A stretch of DNA of 64,000 bases, from assembly GCA_007844125.1 (NCBI GenBank), contig CM017555.1:20915669-20979668 (forward strand), in the 5' to 3' direction. The translations under genes were made by a program, and so were the position numbers. The notes beneath the pieces are model-generated. The model was not told where the DNA came from and did not search any database. It worked only from the letters and a program-made list of their open reading frames with translations. Source of the DNA: Sinonovacula constricta. Lineage: Eukaryota; Mollusca; Bivalvia; Cardiida; Solecurtidae. Positions 11,741-35,299 of the stretch are shown piece after piece (position 1 is the first letter of the stretch; every line of letters starts with the position of its first letter).

Positions 11741-14480
11741 TTCGATATATACAAACTGTCGGATACCATCTTTAATATGCATTGCGTCAGGACCAATGTT
11801 TACATTCAAATTTCAACATAAGCTGTTACGATTTTGACGGGCTAATTCAGATGGATTAAAGTAAGAGGTCAATCGCAGTTGTTTTGGCCAAACTTATACT
11901 TCTTATCTTAGCTTATTTGAACAAATATCACTGTGTTTACTTTTTGTAGACGATAAGGCTTAAAACCAAACTGCATGATGCATGATTGTTGTGGAGCTGA
12001 CGTTCTACAGACTTAGCATATTAAGTTGGATGTTATAAAGGTGGCATCCATCCAACAGTTTGCCTCCATCAAATATACATTACTCTGATTTATGGGGATT
12101 GGGCATAATTTTTGCAAAAGGTCGAACATTAAAAATCGAGTTTGAACACTGTTTAAATTGTAAAACAGTAGAAATCGTGAAATAAATCGCTCTAAATGTA
12201 TACTCTTTCCACAAATATAAATAAGCATTGGCAATTGTGCTAAAATAGACATTGTCGTCAATGTGGATTACTTAGATGATGCGATACAGTTAGTGGTCAC
12301 GTGGTTAAGAAAGTAAGTGTGTAGCTTGGCTCAGATAGGATATATCTATTTGTAATGACGAGTATTGTGTCATGCTTCATTTCTCATTTAGATGTGTTGT
12401 ATCAGTTTACATCATTTCGCGGAATCTTTAAAGGTAACAACAATAATTTATTTGGCTGTTTGAGAGAAAGGAACCTGCTCCAAATTGCAGGATACAACCT
12501 TTTAATACACTGAACTGTACGTTACAAAAGTAGGAATCAATCTTATGTACTTCGATAGCGGTGTCACTGTAAACATTATTTTAGTGTAATAAAATGAAGA
12601 CGTGTTTTTGAAATGAATACATTCCCCAATTTTATAATGGTATAATATATTTAAAAATTATGTCTCAATGCCTATGTCGTATTTTTCTTCTTAATGACGG
12701 AGATAATTGTGATCTGAAAGGCACGTGACCTCTGGAGTTTGTGACCTCTCGTGTGTTTAATAAAGGTTATTTGCGACCGGAATATTCAAATTTCAACATA
12801 ACCTATCCTGTGGTTTAGACCGGTTTCAACAAGAGCTTATAAGTTCATTGAAATTGAAAAGGCTAATCACCAATGTTTGGTCATTCTTCTGTACTATAAA
12901 CTTCTTTAACTTACTATTTATGAATTTACATATCTATTTTAAATGCAACATTGTAACTATGCAACGCAACATGTGAAAATGTTTAACTAAACTAAACTGT
13001 TTACCAAAATTAGCATTTCTCACATGCAATTTATAATTTACAAAATCCCCAAACACGATTCACTAATGTCCAAGTTACTAAATAATATAAACGCTTCGAT
13101 TATAGAAAAAGAAAAAGTAAGAAAAAATAATGAAATTCGCGAAAGAAATACAATAAAGATACCGGACAGGCCTACTGGTTATTTTAGATTCTGTGATGAA
13201 GATCGATTTTTAAACTTTCATAAACTTTTTAATTGACACCGCTATCAAAGTCCCCGAGCAAGAACGAAACTATGGTCACGTTCCATTCGATACAACAGTG
13301 CTAACTGTGCAACATTCCAAGCTTCCAATCTTAAAAGTGTAGTTGATTAGTTAATTCACATTCTGTTAAACAGAACCGCAGAGAAAAGGACAGATATATT
13401 GCTCCAACAACTGTTGGAACGTTAATAATGTTTACTTTAGATTCGGCGACTCTTTTTAACTTTGTCAAGTGTTTTTGTTTTTTTGTGGGTTTTTTTCAAA
13501 TGTTAATTTATGTTTTTATATTCATATAAGTTTCAGATAAGTTTTTGTGAATTACTTATTTAGAAATGAAAATTATTATTCTATTAAATCAACAATGTAT
13601 AAACAAATGCTTTACTACAATTTATGTCTGAATGCATTTCTTCAAAAATGATAACCATTCGACCATATGATAAGCCATGGTACGATCGAGCAGTACGACC
13701 ATACACCAAATATAGAGACAGACAAGTACGCAAAACACCACATCAATATAGAAGTATCCTTTAGGCTAAATCTGAGCAACTTAGAAACAAAGTAAACAAT
13801 TTAAAACTTTCCGAAAAAAGACACTTTTCTACTAATTATAAACCAATGTAAAAAGAGAAATGGTCAACAAATAGAAATATTTATTGAAAAACGATATAAG
13901 GAATAATGCAAAACCTCAAGACAACAGAGTCTATTCTAGTTCTTAAACGATAGCGACAATGAATTTTACTTTATTAAATGTTAAAAAGCAGAATGTTCAA
14001 ATGGTTATTTTACTTCAATATCAATCTATAGCTAAACTACTAACTTACCTATATTTCAACAGAAGACTAAGGAAAGTATTAGTAACCTCGTAGTTGAAAG
14101 ACATGAAAAAGAAGATATGATAAGTGTACTGTAGGTAAAGACAGCATATCTTCCAGGACAGTAAAAAAGATAAAAACAAACGCTGTCTTGCCTCCTTTTA
14201 TTCTCTTCAACAAGTCACTAACATCAGGAGATTCCCTAACAAGTATAACATTGGCCTTATTAATGCCGCTCTGTAAAAAGAGGCTTAAACTGTCCACAAA
14301 GTTACATACCAATCTAACTTTTAGTTGCCTAAGTAAACTATAGAAACATTGTATTTACAAACATGTTATTAATTTTATTAATTTATGAAAAACAAGCTGC
14401 ATTCTAAAAAGCCATTTAACTTTTTATCAATTAATAGACATGTATCACCAAACTATTTAATCAAGTGACGCCAAAAAACA
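11741..14480. other. Gene-free spacer
   Basis: AT-rich sequence without a recognisable exon. A 70-codon plus-strand frame at 13024-13236 is lysine-, asparagine- and isoleucine-rich, as expected of AT-rich random sequence, and matches no family I know. The phrase attcaaatttcaacataa recurs at about 11803 and 12785, hinting at further old dispersed repeats. Confidence 0.45.
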
Positions 14481-14489
14481 AACATTTGT

Positions 14490-15160
14490 GGTATTTTGGG
14501 ATATTTCAAGGTCTTCGACCGCTTCTGGCTAGACGGATTTATTTTTAAATTGAAACAAAAATGGAATATATGGTTATATGTTGAAATTTTCAAACGATCT
14601 ACATAATCTACAACCAACAAGCAAATGAATGTAAATGAAAATTCAACTTTCAAAACTGTTTTAGCAGGTGTACCTCAAGGATTACTTCTTGGCCCATTAC
14701 TCGTTTTAATTTATGTAAGCAATTTATCAGGTAATCTTCGTAGCGTAGTCAGATTGTTTGCAGATGATATATCCTTAGCATCCGCGAGTCAAAGTGTTGC
14801 AGAGATTCAAACTATCTTAAGACACGATTTAAAGAAAATTTAAAAGACATGAACACAAAGTCAAAACAGTTGCTAGTTGCATTTAACCCAGATATAAAAA
14901 GTTCTCTATTTCGGAAATCGATATCCACCCTCTCTTAATTTTAACAATATAAATCTCCCAGCCACTGGGTAAAACCGGTGGTGTTCAATACTGTTCAGCC
15001 CTGACTCAGTTTCAGTTAATAAAAATTCTTTTTGGTGTGCCAGCCATTGCTTGCAAGATTAAGTAACATAGTTTTACATTTGAAAGGTAGCGAGTCTTTT
15101 GACCTCATTTATCGCCACCTTATAAATACCTTAAAAGCAATTAAAATAGAAAGCAGGGAT
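14490..15160 (+). pseudogene. Decayed non-LTR retrotransposon reverse transcriptase fragment
   Basis: The clearest part, 14625-14843, encodes a stretch with STFKTVLAGVPQG, then LLGPLLVLIYVSNLSGNLR and RLFADDISLASASQSV. These are the conserved LINE reverse-transcriptase signatures: a GVPQGS-LGPLLFL-type block followed by the catalytic FADD box. Upstream (14490-14620) the palm block that normally reads like DISKAFD is recognisable only by switching frame and passing stops. Downstream, LLVAFNPDIKSSLF-like residues (about 14868-14912) continue the thumb region before the frame breaks. There is no endonuclease domain and no intact reading frame, so this is a dead 5'-truncated insertion. The clade (CR1/Jockey-like versus others) cannot be decided by eye. 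Confidence 0.85.
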
Positions 15161-15429
15161 TATCAAGGCTAGTCTTAGAATATGTTTCAATTTAAAAAAA
15201 AAACAACAAGTCATAATGTATTTCAACTTTGCGTGTATCAAAATAGTGTTTTACAATCAAATGTCCTTGACAAAGCTATTGGTCACTTGAGCGGAATTGG
15301 CCGGGACGATTTTAACCGGATAAATCCGCCGGTTAATATTGTCCAAACCTGCGTTGTTTGGGGGCGATGTCACTTGCGCCACCATCCAGAGACATGAGAG
15401 CAGGATTTTAGATGCACACCGGATTGACC

Positions 15430-15655
15430 CAATCGGAACTCTTCGGGTCATTACGTCTGCGGGACAATCATCCCTCGAATGTATCTGGTGCAGTGTAGTG
15501 ATACTTACAGAAATCAGGATCGCTTTGTTCGCCGGAAGTCGGAATAACAATATGCCTAAAATGTAGTTCGCACAAAACAGCTGTGTGCCTGCTGAGCTTG
15601 GAAAAATGAAATTGGATAATTTAAATTTAAAGCCGCCACAAATTGAAGTTTTACA
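15430..15655 (-). mobile_element. Dispersed repeat, copy 2 (inverted)
   Basis: Reverse-complement match to 8292-8531, sharing gagggatgattgtcccg, the ccggcgaacaaa block and an aacttca(a/t)tt(t)(t)g(t)(t/g)gcggctt end in the expected order. Nearby at 15738, 15822 and 16161 are related short phrases (ccgaggtgatc, ccgaggggtccc), so the flanking 15.7-16.2 kb is probably repeat-derived as well. Confidence 0.68.
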
Positions 15656-16152
15656 GTCATCGTACTGTAGTGAGCTGTCACCCGAGCTGTCATCTTTGTT
15701 TTGACGTCTGTCACAAAGTAACCTTATTTAGGGAAACGGCCGAGGTGATCCGACTACCTACATGCATTCCAATCGTAACAACTCGGCCATTTCCGTAACT
15801 TTAGGATTTCCGAAGAAATCGCCGAGGGGTCCCGATTGCATGCATTCGAGAGCAATCGTAAAACTTCGGGTATTTCCGTATGGTTCGTAAAATACACCTC
15901 GTACATAGCTCTAGAATACACCAAAGTGCGTCGCCTGAGTTATGAAACAGTGTCCGTTCGCGAGAAAGTAACAAATTATATATATATCATTTAGTTGAGT
16001 ATATCTTGCAATAACAACGATTTTTTTTATCAATACAATCTATATGATTTACGGAAAATTGAAAAGTCAACATTAAATACCCAGTATTAAAACTAAGACA
16101 CACAAAGTAGATCCAAGATGGCGCCTTATTATGTCAGAGGTCTCTTGCATAG

Positions 16153-16160
16153 TATAAAGG
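16153..16160 (+). promoter_or_regulatory. Possible TATA box upstream of the glycosyltransferase gene
   Basis: TATAAAGG lies about 0.82 kb before the coding exon, just downstream of an aagatggcgcc motif resembling a YY1-type initiator site. If the gene has a non-coding first exon spliced to the acceptor at 16974-16975, this is a plausible promoter. The surrounding sequence is partly repetitive, so it may be coincidence. Confidence 0.2.
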
Positions 16161-16269
16161 CCGAGGTGATCAGATTGATTCGAGAGATGATTCGTTAATA
16201 ATCCGAGTTGTTCCGATTGAGGATTGGCCCTGCATGACCATGACTACTTGCGTTCAGTTATTCATGCCT

Positions 16270-16420
16270 GGGAAGGAGAAGTACGCGTACATGACAAATA
16301 TGTATGTCTAAGAAGACTATACGCTTCAAATGTTAACATTAATATTCTTATTTGTTTCAACCGGAAGTTCAACCTATTGTCTAATTTAGATATACATAAA
16401 ATGCAGATTAATGAATGAAC
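16270..16420 (+). repeat. Dispersed repeat shared with 56975-57125
   Basis: Same-strand similarity to a segment 40 kb away. Both contain acaaat(a/t)tg(t/c)atgtctaag, then taacatta(a/g)tat, and end with gtctaatttagatatacata or gtgtaatttagatatacata followed by aaaa(t/a)gcagat. No terminal structure is visible. Confidence 0.6.
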
Positions 16421-16984
16421 AATGCCACATGAGGAAAGGGTCGAAATGGGAAGCGCAGAGCCTTTTGCTGTTTTAAACAAGGTTATATAATAACATAGGT
16501 CAATCGCATTATCTCAGCATCTCAGTTTAAACCTACCGCACGCGTTCTAAGAGGAATGGCACACTTGGGATTTTTAGGTTCAGATCACGGGGGCGTAAAA
16601 GGTAGTAGTTAATTTCAAACTTACTTTATATTGGCCGAATCCGGTAGCATATATTTATAAGCATTTATTTTAGACCTAACTAAAGTTAAAATGAAAAATT
16701 GTATAAAAAGTATTGAATGTTAAATAAAATTGTTCCCATTATCGGATGTTAGTGACTTTGATGTAACTTTTGTCCCAATGTATAACCTATATTTTAGAAG
16801 ATGAATACTTGCTTTCTTTTCAATTTCCAATGCGTTGAACATTTGATTCACTGCGGAATAATTCTGACCATTGTTTGCACAAACAGCAATCGCGTACAGG
16901 GTCAAACAAACACAACCCAAACTTCTGGGCGCTTTGATTATTGCTTGTATTACGACAATGCATCTTTTTTTTCAGATCGCGCTG

Positions 16985-17872
16985 ATGAGGTCACCTAAAA
17001 CGGCCGCAGTGACCGTTTTAGCTTTGGTTGCCTGTGTAGGATTATTCTTCAACCGCCAGATAGATATGAACGTATTCTTATTCAATCACAACCATATAAC
17101 GGAGGCTAGCCAAATACCACTACGGGTGAACAGCGACATAATGACAAACCAAATCACCCATAGAATAGTTAGAATAGTGTGGATTCTCTGGGATAAAGGT
17201 TGGAACAAAGCACCTCCTCTGCAAGCCATGTGCTTGAAATCCTGGATTCGAGAGAATCCTAGCTATGAAATAAGGGATCTGGATTTAACAACAGCAGAAG
17301 CTCTCATCCAAAGATCCAAATTCTATTCTGACATAGCTTGGAACTCCGCGGCAATACAGGCAAGGTCTGATATTATACGACTTGAGCTTCTTGCTCGTTT
17401 TGGCGGCATTTGGGTGGACGCTTCTTTGTATTGCAACGAACCTTTGGACAATTGGCTTCCGCGAGTGGTAAACTCGTCTGATTTCTTCACGTTTGAAAGA
17501 CACGATGGAGCAGTAACTGAGCAAAACAAACCATGGGTCAGTTCTTGGTTTATTGTCGCATCAAACACGTCGACCATGCTGCAAATGTGGGTCTCGCAAG
17601 TAAGATCCGAATGGTCTAAAAGACCTTTTCCAAACACAGTCTATGGATATTTCTGGGTCCATCGAATCTTTCGGAAATTGGTTCTGACAAATGAAACGTT
17701 CAGACAAGAGTATCAAAAGATGTATTCCTACGATGCGGCGGGGCCCCATTGTTTATTTAAAACGTTACCAGAGCAACAGCGTAATATCACTCCGCCGGTG
17801 TACAAAATAAAAGCCGAAAGCTGCAGTGATGTTTATAAGAGATTGCAACATCTTGATGTCCTTTTGCGATAA
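16985..17872 (+). CDS. Type II membrane glycosyltransferase, capsular polysaccharide synthesis/GT32-like
   Basis: Predicted 295-aa enzyme. Residues about 6-22 form one hydrophobic segment after a short basic tail, typical of a Golgi signal anchor. The catalytic domain follows: RIVWILWDKGW (60-73) then APPLQ and SW..NPSYEI..LD (76-100), and ARSDIIRLELLARFGG (126-141) leading into IWVDAS (142-147), the nucleotide-sugar/metal-binding region. This block order is that of the Caps_synth family related to GT32; the acceptor sugar cannot be predicted. Sequons NSS, NTS, NET and NIT occur in the lumenal part. The start is chosen because a long pyrimidine run ending in cag (16974-16975) gives a strong splice acceptor just before the ATG, so the whole CDS lies in one exon behind a non-coding exon. 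The open frame extends up to an ATG at 16871, but translating through the acceptor adds an implausible second hydrophobic leader. The stop is TAA. Confidence 0.85.
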   Translation: MRSPKTAAVTVLALVACVGLFFNRQIDMNVFLFNHNHITEASQIPLRVNSDIMTNQITHRIVRIVWILWDKGWNKAPPLQAMCLKSWIRENPSYEIRDLDLTTAEALIQRSKFYSDIAWNSAAIQARSDIIRLELLARFGGIWVDASLYCNEPLDNWLPRVVNSSDFFTFERHDGAVTEQNKPWVSSWFIVASNTSTMLQMWVSQVRSEWSKRPFPNTVYGYFWVHRIFRKLVLTNETFRQEYQKMYSYDAAGPHCLFKTLPEQQRNITPPVYKIKAESCSDVYKRLQHLDVLLR

Positions 17873-19674
17873 CAACTGTAAGGTGATATGGTTCGTAGTG
17901 CATAGAGTACAAAACAAAGTGCTGTTTGCAAATGTCTTCAAAAGTCAACATGTTGATATGTCATGTAAGCAACTATTCCAATCTTACGCAATACTATTGA
18001 CACGGCGGCAGCGCCAAGATATAGGGGAGATGGGCATAAGACAACTGTGTGTACATACGCATACAAAAACACATTTATCGACATGGTTCAATTTAATCGA
18101 TTTAAACGAAATGCCGCCAGCTTACTGCAATGATATATCACGTGATATAAAGCGTGGAAATTTTGAACGCGATAAAGAAACATGTATTTGATAAATGTTT
18201 TGTTACAATTGAATCATCTGATTTTATTAATTTAATTTTGTAATCTACCAAGTTTATGTAATCATTTAATTTTGTAACCTACGAGTGTTTTATAAATTTA
18301 AGTACTTATCTGTCTTGCTTAAAAAGTACGCGAAATTTCTCTAAAGTTATCGCTAATTTGTTCAGGCAAAGACAAAAAACTCCAAATGAACTACTTTATC
18401 TTTGTCTTGACATTCACTGTCGTGAGCCTGTTGGATGGATATCTGTGAGAGTCACGAATGATTACTCCGCAAAATAGGGTGACCCGTAGTAGTATTTCGG
18501 GTCGCCTTTGTGTACTTCTACGGCATTTGTGCTAAGGCAAATGAAACAGAAACAAATTAGTAATAACAAAACACTCGACGCTCACCATACTGTTTACATT
18601 TTGTGTGCGATGCATGTTCAAAGATATGCATGCTTATTTGCATATCTGTTGTCGTCGGATACGCACACTATTTTTATAACGTTATACTAATTAGTTTTTA
18701 TGAAATGTAACGTAAGAAGAAATCGTGCGTATCCGACAATGATTTATCACTTTTAAATTCCACTTGTAGGCACATACTGTATATTAATTTAATTTAAATA
18801 TTATGGGCATGCATTAGTTTATTGTTTTGCGTTGTATAACTAATTCTTTAGTGCATTGGTCTTGCTTTTGACAACCTTAATCTTAACAGTTTATTCTGTA
18901 AGAGAAACAGTTGAAACATTTAAAATCACATCCAGTCTCAAATTAAAGAGACACTATACATAGGGCTTTTGCTGCTTTGCTAGTTGATCACCGGAGGTGC
19001 TGGGTGCCATAGTGAGGGGTTTATATCCTGACTAAGTGATGAATGTAGCTACTAATCGGAAATCCTTGGCTGTTACTTACAGAATGTGGATATAGTTGAT
19101 CTTTAAAAGTTTTCGCGTAGTTTTCTTAGTTAAAAATAGTCGACAGTGTAGCGAGACGCAGATAGGAAATATCTGTAATGAGTGTGGGTGTTTTGTCTGA
19201 CTTTTCACATTTTCTTCAGTAAAAATATTGTAACGTGAAGAGATTCCGTATTCAGCGGAGGGCTGTTTATTGGTGCCCTACATCCTTGTGAAAAGTAAAG
19301 CATAACAACGCACTTGTCATTTCGAATAGGTATTTCCTATCCTAGCCAGGCTGCACCATTACCCTTGATACTATGTTATATGATATAATCAGATCTATTT
19401 TGAACTGAAATTTTCACTGCTCTTATTGAAAGATTTGGAAACAATGGACATTTAGTGCACTATTTCTCCGATTACCATCCGTGTAATAATTTTGGTAATG
19501 TTATGCCAATCTTTACTTATTATACTTAAGTATAAGCTCAATCAGCAATTATGCACACATTCCTCAGAACTAGGATATGTTGTAACATGTATTAGATATA
19601 GGCAAACTACTGGACACTTTCTTAATAAATCGATGGTAAAATGAAAAACATGACACCCATTTCATTTCTATTAA
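17873..19674. other. Convergent intergenic region, 3' ends
   Basis: This lies between the stop of the plus-strand glycosyltransferase and the probable 3' end of minus-strand STT3A. It is AT-rich and should contain the glycosyltransferase 3' UTR. I see no further coding exon or RNA gene. Confidence 0.5.
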
Positions 19675-21069
19675 TTTATTTTCACATATAGTGATAGTAT
19701 GAAACTTTTATCGCTGGTTTAAGTACACAAGTGTAAAATGAATATGTAATCTGCCGATATTAATCTCCCAAGAGTTACTCATCATATCTGTAATTCACTC
19801 ATACCAAGTCATATCAGCAATTCCTGTAAACAAAATTTGCAATTGAATTGTACTTATATCGAAGTATACAGCTTACCAAATACAGTTCTTAAGACCTCTA
19901 TAGGACACTATAAAATAGGATCTATCTTGTCCACACCCATGCATTCTTGATAAACATTTTTATTTGTTAATATATAAATGTATGAACTTTCACTTTAAAT
20001 AATTATGTGGTAATTAATCCAGAGCACCAAACATGCAAACATTTCCAAATTTACAAAGAAAAACAAAGAATGCTCATTGTTGTATACATATTCATATGAC
20101 CAGTCAAGTAATTATTGAGGCAAAACAAACTATTTTATTATTGTGGACATAATTTTATATTCACCATAGAGGCATCTTTTTAAACACTGTTCTAATTGTA
20201 AGTAGTAACAATTAACTCATATCATAGATACACCATAGTAAATGCATTAAACTTTAACACTAGAACAGTTTTAAAGCCAAATGACATAAATTTACACAAA
20301 GAGACATGCGCATTTCTGTAAGATATATTCAAAAATATGTACGATTTACAAACAGTAAGCACAGTGCACATCAAATACTAAAACATATAAATGCTTAAAT
20401 GTAAGTTTTTGCGCATTTACATTTACCATCAAAAATGTTAAATTTACACTTCATCTTCAAAAGTTTTTTGGTCAGTATATCAAGTTACAGTTATCCTAAT
20501 GACAGCTCAGCAGTAAATAGAGAATCGTAAACAAATATAATAACAGTTCATACATTTTCTATCACCTTTACATATAGACAACACTATGATTAAACAAATG
20601 GATTATTAATTACTATTACAAGACAGGTCTGACAAGCCAAGATTTTTGGATTTTTCCAACACTTGATACATAAAGATTGATAAATTACTTATCAAGATCA
20701 TTTTAATGATAATGAAATGTTATGATTCAGTAAGAGACATAAAATATAATTAAATGCATTTCTTTTAAAGTTTTTCTGAAGTATTTCCTATTACTACAAA
20801 AGACAATGATAAAATTTGTTGTATAAAGACTAAATGATAAATCTACAGTTAGTGTTTATTATTTTTATTTTGCACCATGATGGTGTTATTTACTGAACTG
20901 CAAAATAATAACATTAAGGCAATATATATAAACATGAGTGTGTGTGTAGTCTTACTCTGTGAAAAATAACTGTTTAGTTACTAAATAAACCAATAACAAA
21001 ACCTTGACACTCATCATACCTGATCCACAGTAATGTTTTAAATAACCTAAAGATAGTCTCTTATCTAAG
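19675..21069 (-). other. Probable STT3A 3' UTR
   Basis: Strongly AT-rich sequence directly following the STT3A stop codon at 21070-21072 with no coding signal. Candidate polyadenylation hexamers (AATAAA on the minus strand, seen as tttatt) occur at 20855-20860, 20864-20869 and, as the most distal plausible one, 19675-19680. Which is used cannot be told from the sequence. Confidence 0.35.
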
Positions 21070-33952
<12,883 letters not shown>

Positions 33953-34034
33953 CCTGTAAATGGAAATATATTAATATATTCATGCATTTCATTTGCAGCA
34001 AGCAAAACACTAAAACGTTTATATGTGTATATAG

Positions 34035-34038
<4 letters not shown>

Positions 34039-34110
<72 letters not shown>
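34039..34110. repeat. (TA)n microsatellite
   Basis: About 70 bp of nearly pure TA with single interruptions, in the region between the first STT3A coding exon and its presumed 5' UTR exon. It is directly abutted by an inserted MITE, whose other side continues with atatatatat. Confidence 0.95.
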
Positions 34111-34111
34111 G

Positions 34112-34316
34112 CAGGGTTGTCACTAGAAATATTTTGAGCAGGCTCAATTAACTTTTGAGGAGGCTAGGCTATGCGAGCGCCGAAGGTGCAAAGTGTTGCT
34201 AGGGGGGTCGGGAGGCATGCTCTTGACCGATTTTCTTTTTTTTTTAAATTTGAGGCGGCCCGATTTTCATTTGAGGCGGTAAATCAGCCGCCAGCCGCCT
34301 CCTAATAACAACCCTG
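34112..34316. mobile_element. 205-bp hAT-like MITE inserted in a TA repeat
   Basis: The left end cagggttgtcactag and the reverse complement of the right end (cagggttgttattag) match at 13 of 15 positions, forming terminal inverted repeats. The TA microsatellite continues on both sides, so the element was inserted into it. Internal subterminal copies of gaggcgg and ccgcct add to the symmetry. The CAGGG terminus suggests a hAT-type origin, but an 8-bp target duplication cannot be proven inside a TA repeat. No coding capacity. Confidence 0.75.
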
Positions 34317-35112
34317 ATATATATATTTATAAATATACCAACATGATTATCATATGAAGATATCTTCCATAATCAATTAGAATACATCATAAAGAATATT
34401 TTATATCAAAGGTAATATTTGTGATTTATTTCACTGATTAGTTTGTCCAGAGATATTTCAGCTTTTGTTTTAAGTTATTTGAAATATTGAAAGATCAACC
34501 TTTGGTGTTTGTGTGGGGAGGGGGTATTTCATATTTTCTATAGAAAATTATGTTTTAGCCTATTATGACTTATTACAGTAAGTTGGAATATAATGAGTAT
34601 TTTTTAATCAGATTATGATTCAGTGTGCATTGCTTGATGGTTTTGTGCAATAAGGATATTTCATTAGATAAATAAGATTACCTGAAACTGAATGCCATGT
34701 TTTAAATGGTATTATTGCTACAGCTGAAAGGGGAAGTTCTCTCTGATAAACAATGACAAGTATTTCTTTAAGTTTCTACAGTGGCCGTGACCAGATACTG
34801 AGATAGTCATGTCATAGAACGATACAAAGAATGGCCGATGCCAATAGTTGCCTAAATTTGTGTATAAATTAGCTTTTAATATCAATGTACCTAAAGTCAA
34901 ATGACCGTCTGATAGCTTAATATGCGATAAAATATGCACATATAATAAAAGCAGTTAAGACTTTATTAAAAAATGCATGTAACGTGTAATCCCCCAAATT
35001 ATCTCCCTTCGATCTGCCACATCAGCAGGGTTAAACGTAATTTTCATTGAAATAAATAAAAATGCATTTATGTTGATAGTTTCACAATAAATGCATATAC
35101 ATAAGTACTTAC

Positions 35113-35282
35113 GTTACTGGATTGTCAAGTCTAGAGACACAAATTTATATTGTAGATCAAATATCTACAGAGAATTTGCAAAACACCGGTATCGTCCGTG
35201 TGTCGTGTCAAGAACTTGTAAGCACAATTTTGATTGGTTCACTCTTGTCTGGTATCGGTTATGGCACGCGTCTTTTTATTGG
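35113..35282 (-). promoter_or_regulatory. Putative STT3A promoter and 5' UTR exon
   Basis: On the minus strand two CCAAT boxes (35278-35282 and 35233-35237, 45 bp apart) precede a stretch ending in CCAGTAAC followed by GTAAGT, a consensus splice donor (exon end 35113). This gives a candidate non-coding first exon of roughly 100 bp that could splice to the AG at 33954-33955, just before the STT3A ATG. There is no TATA box at a fixed distance. The start site is inferred, not seen. Confidence 0.4.
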
Positions 35283-35299
35283 CCGATGAAATCAACAAT

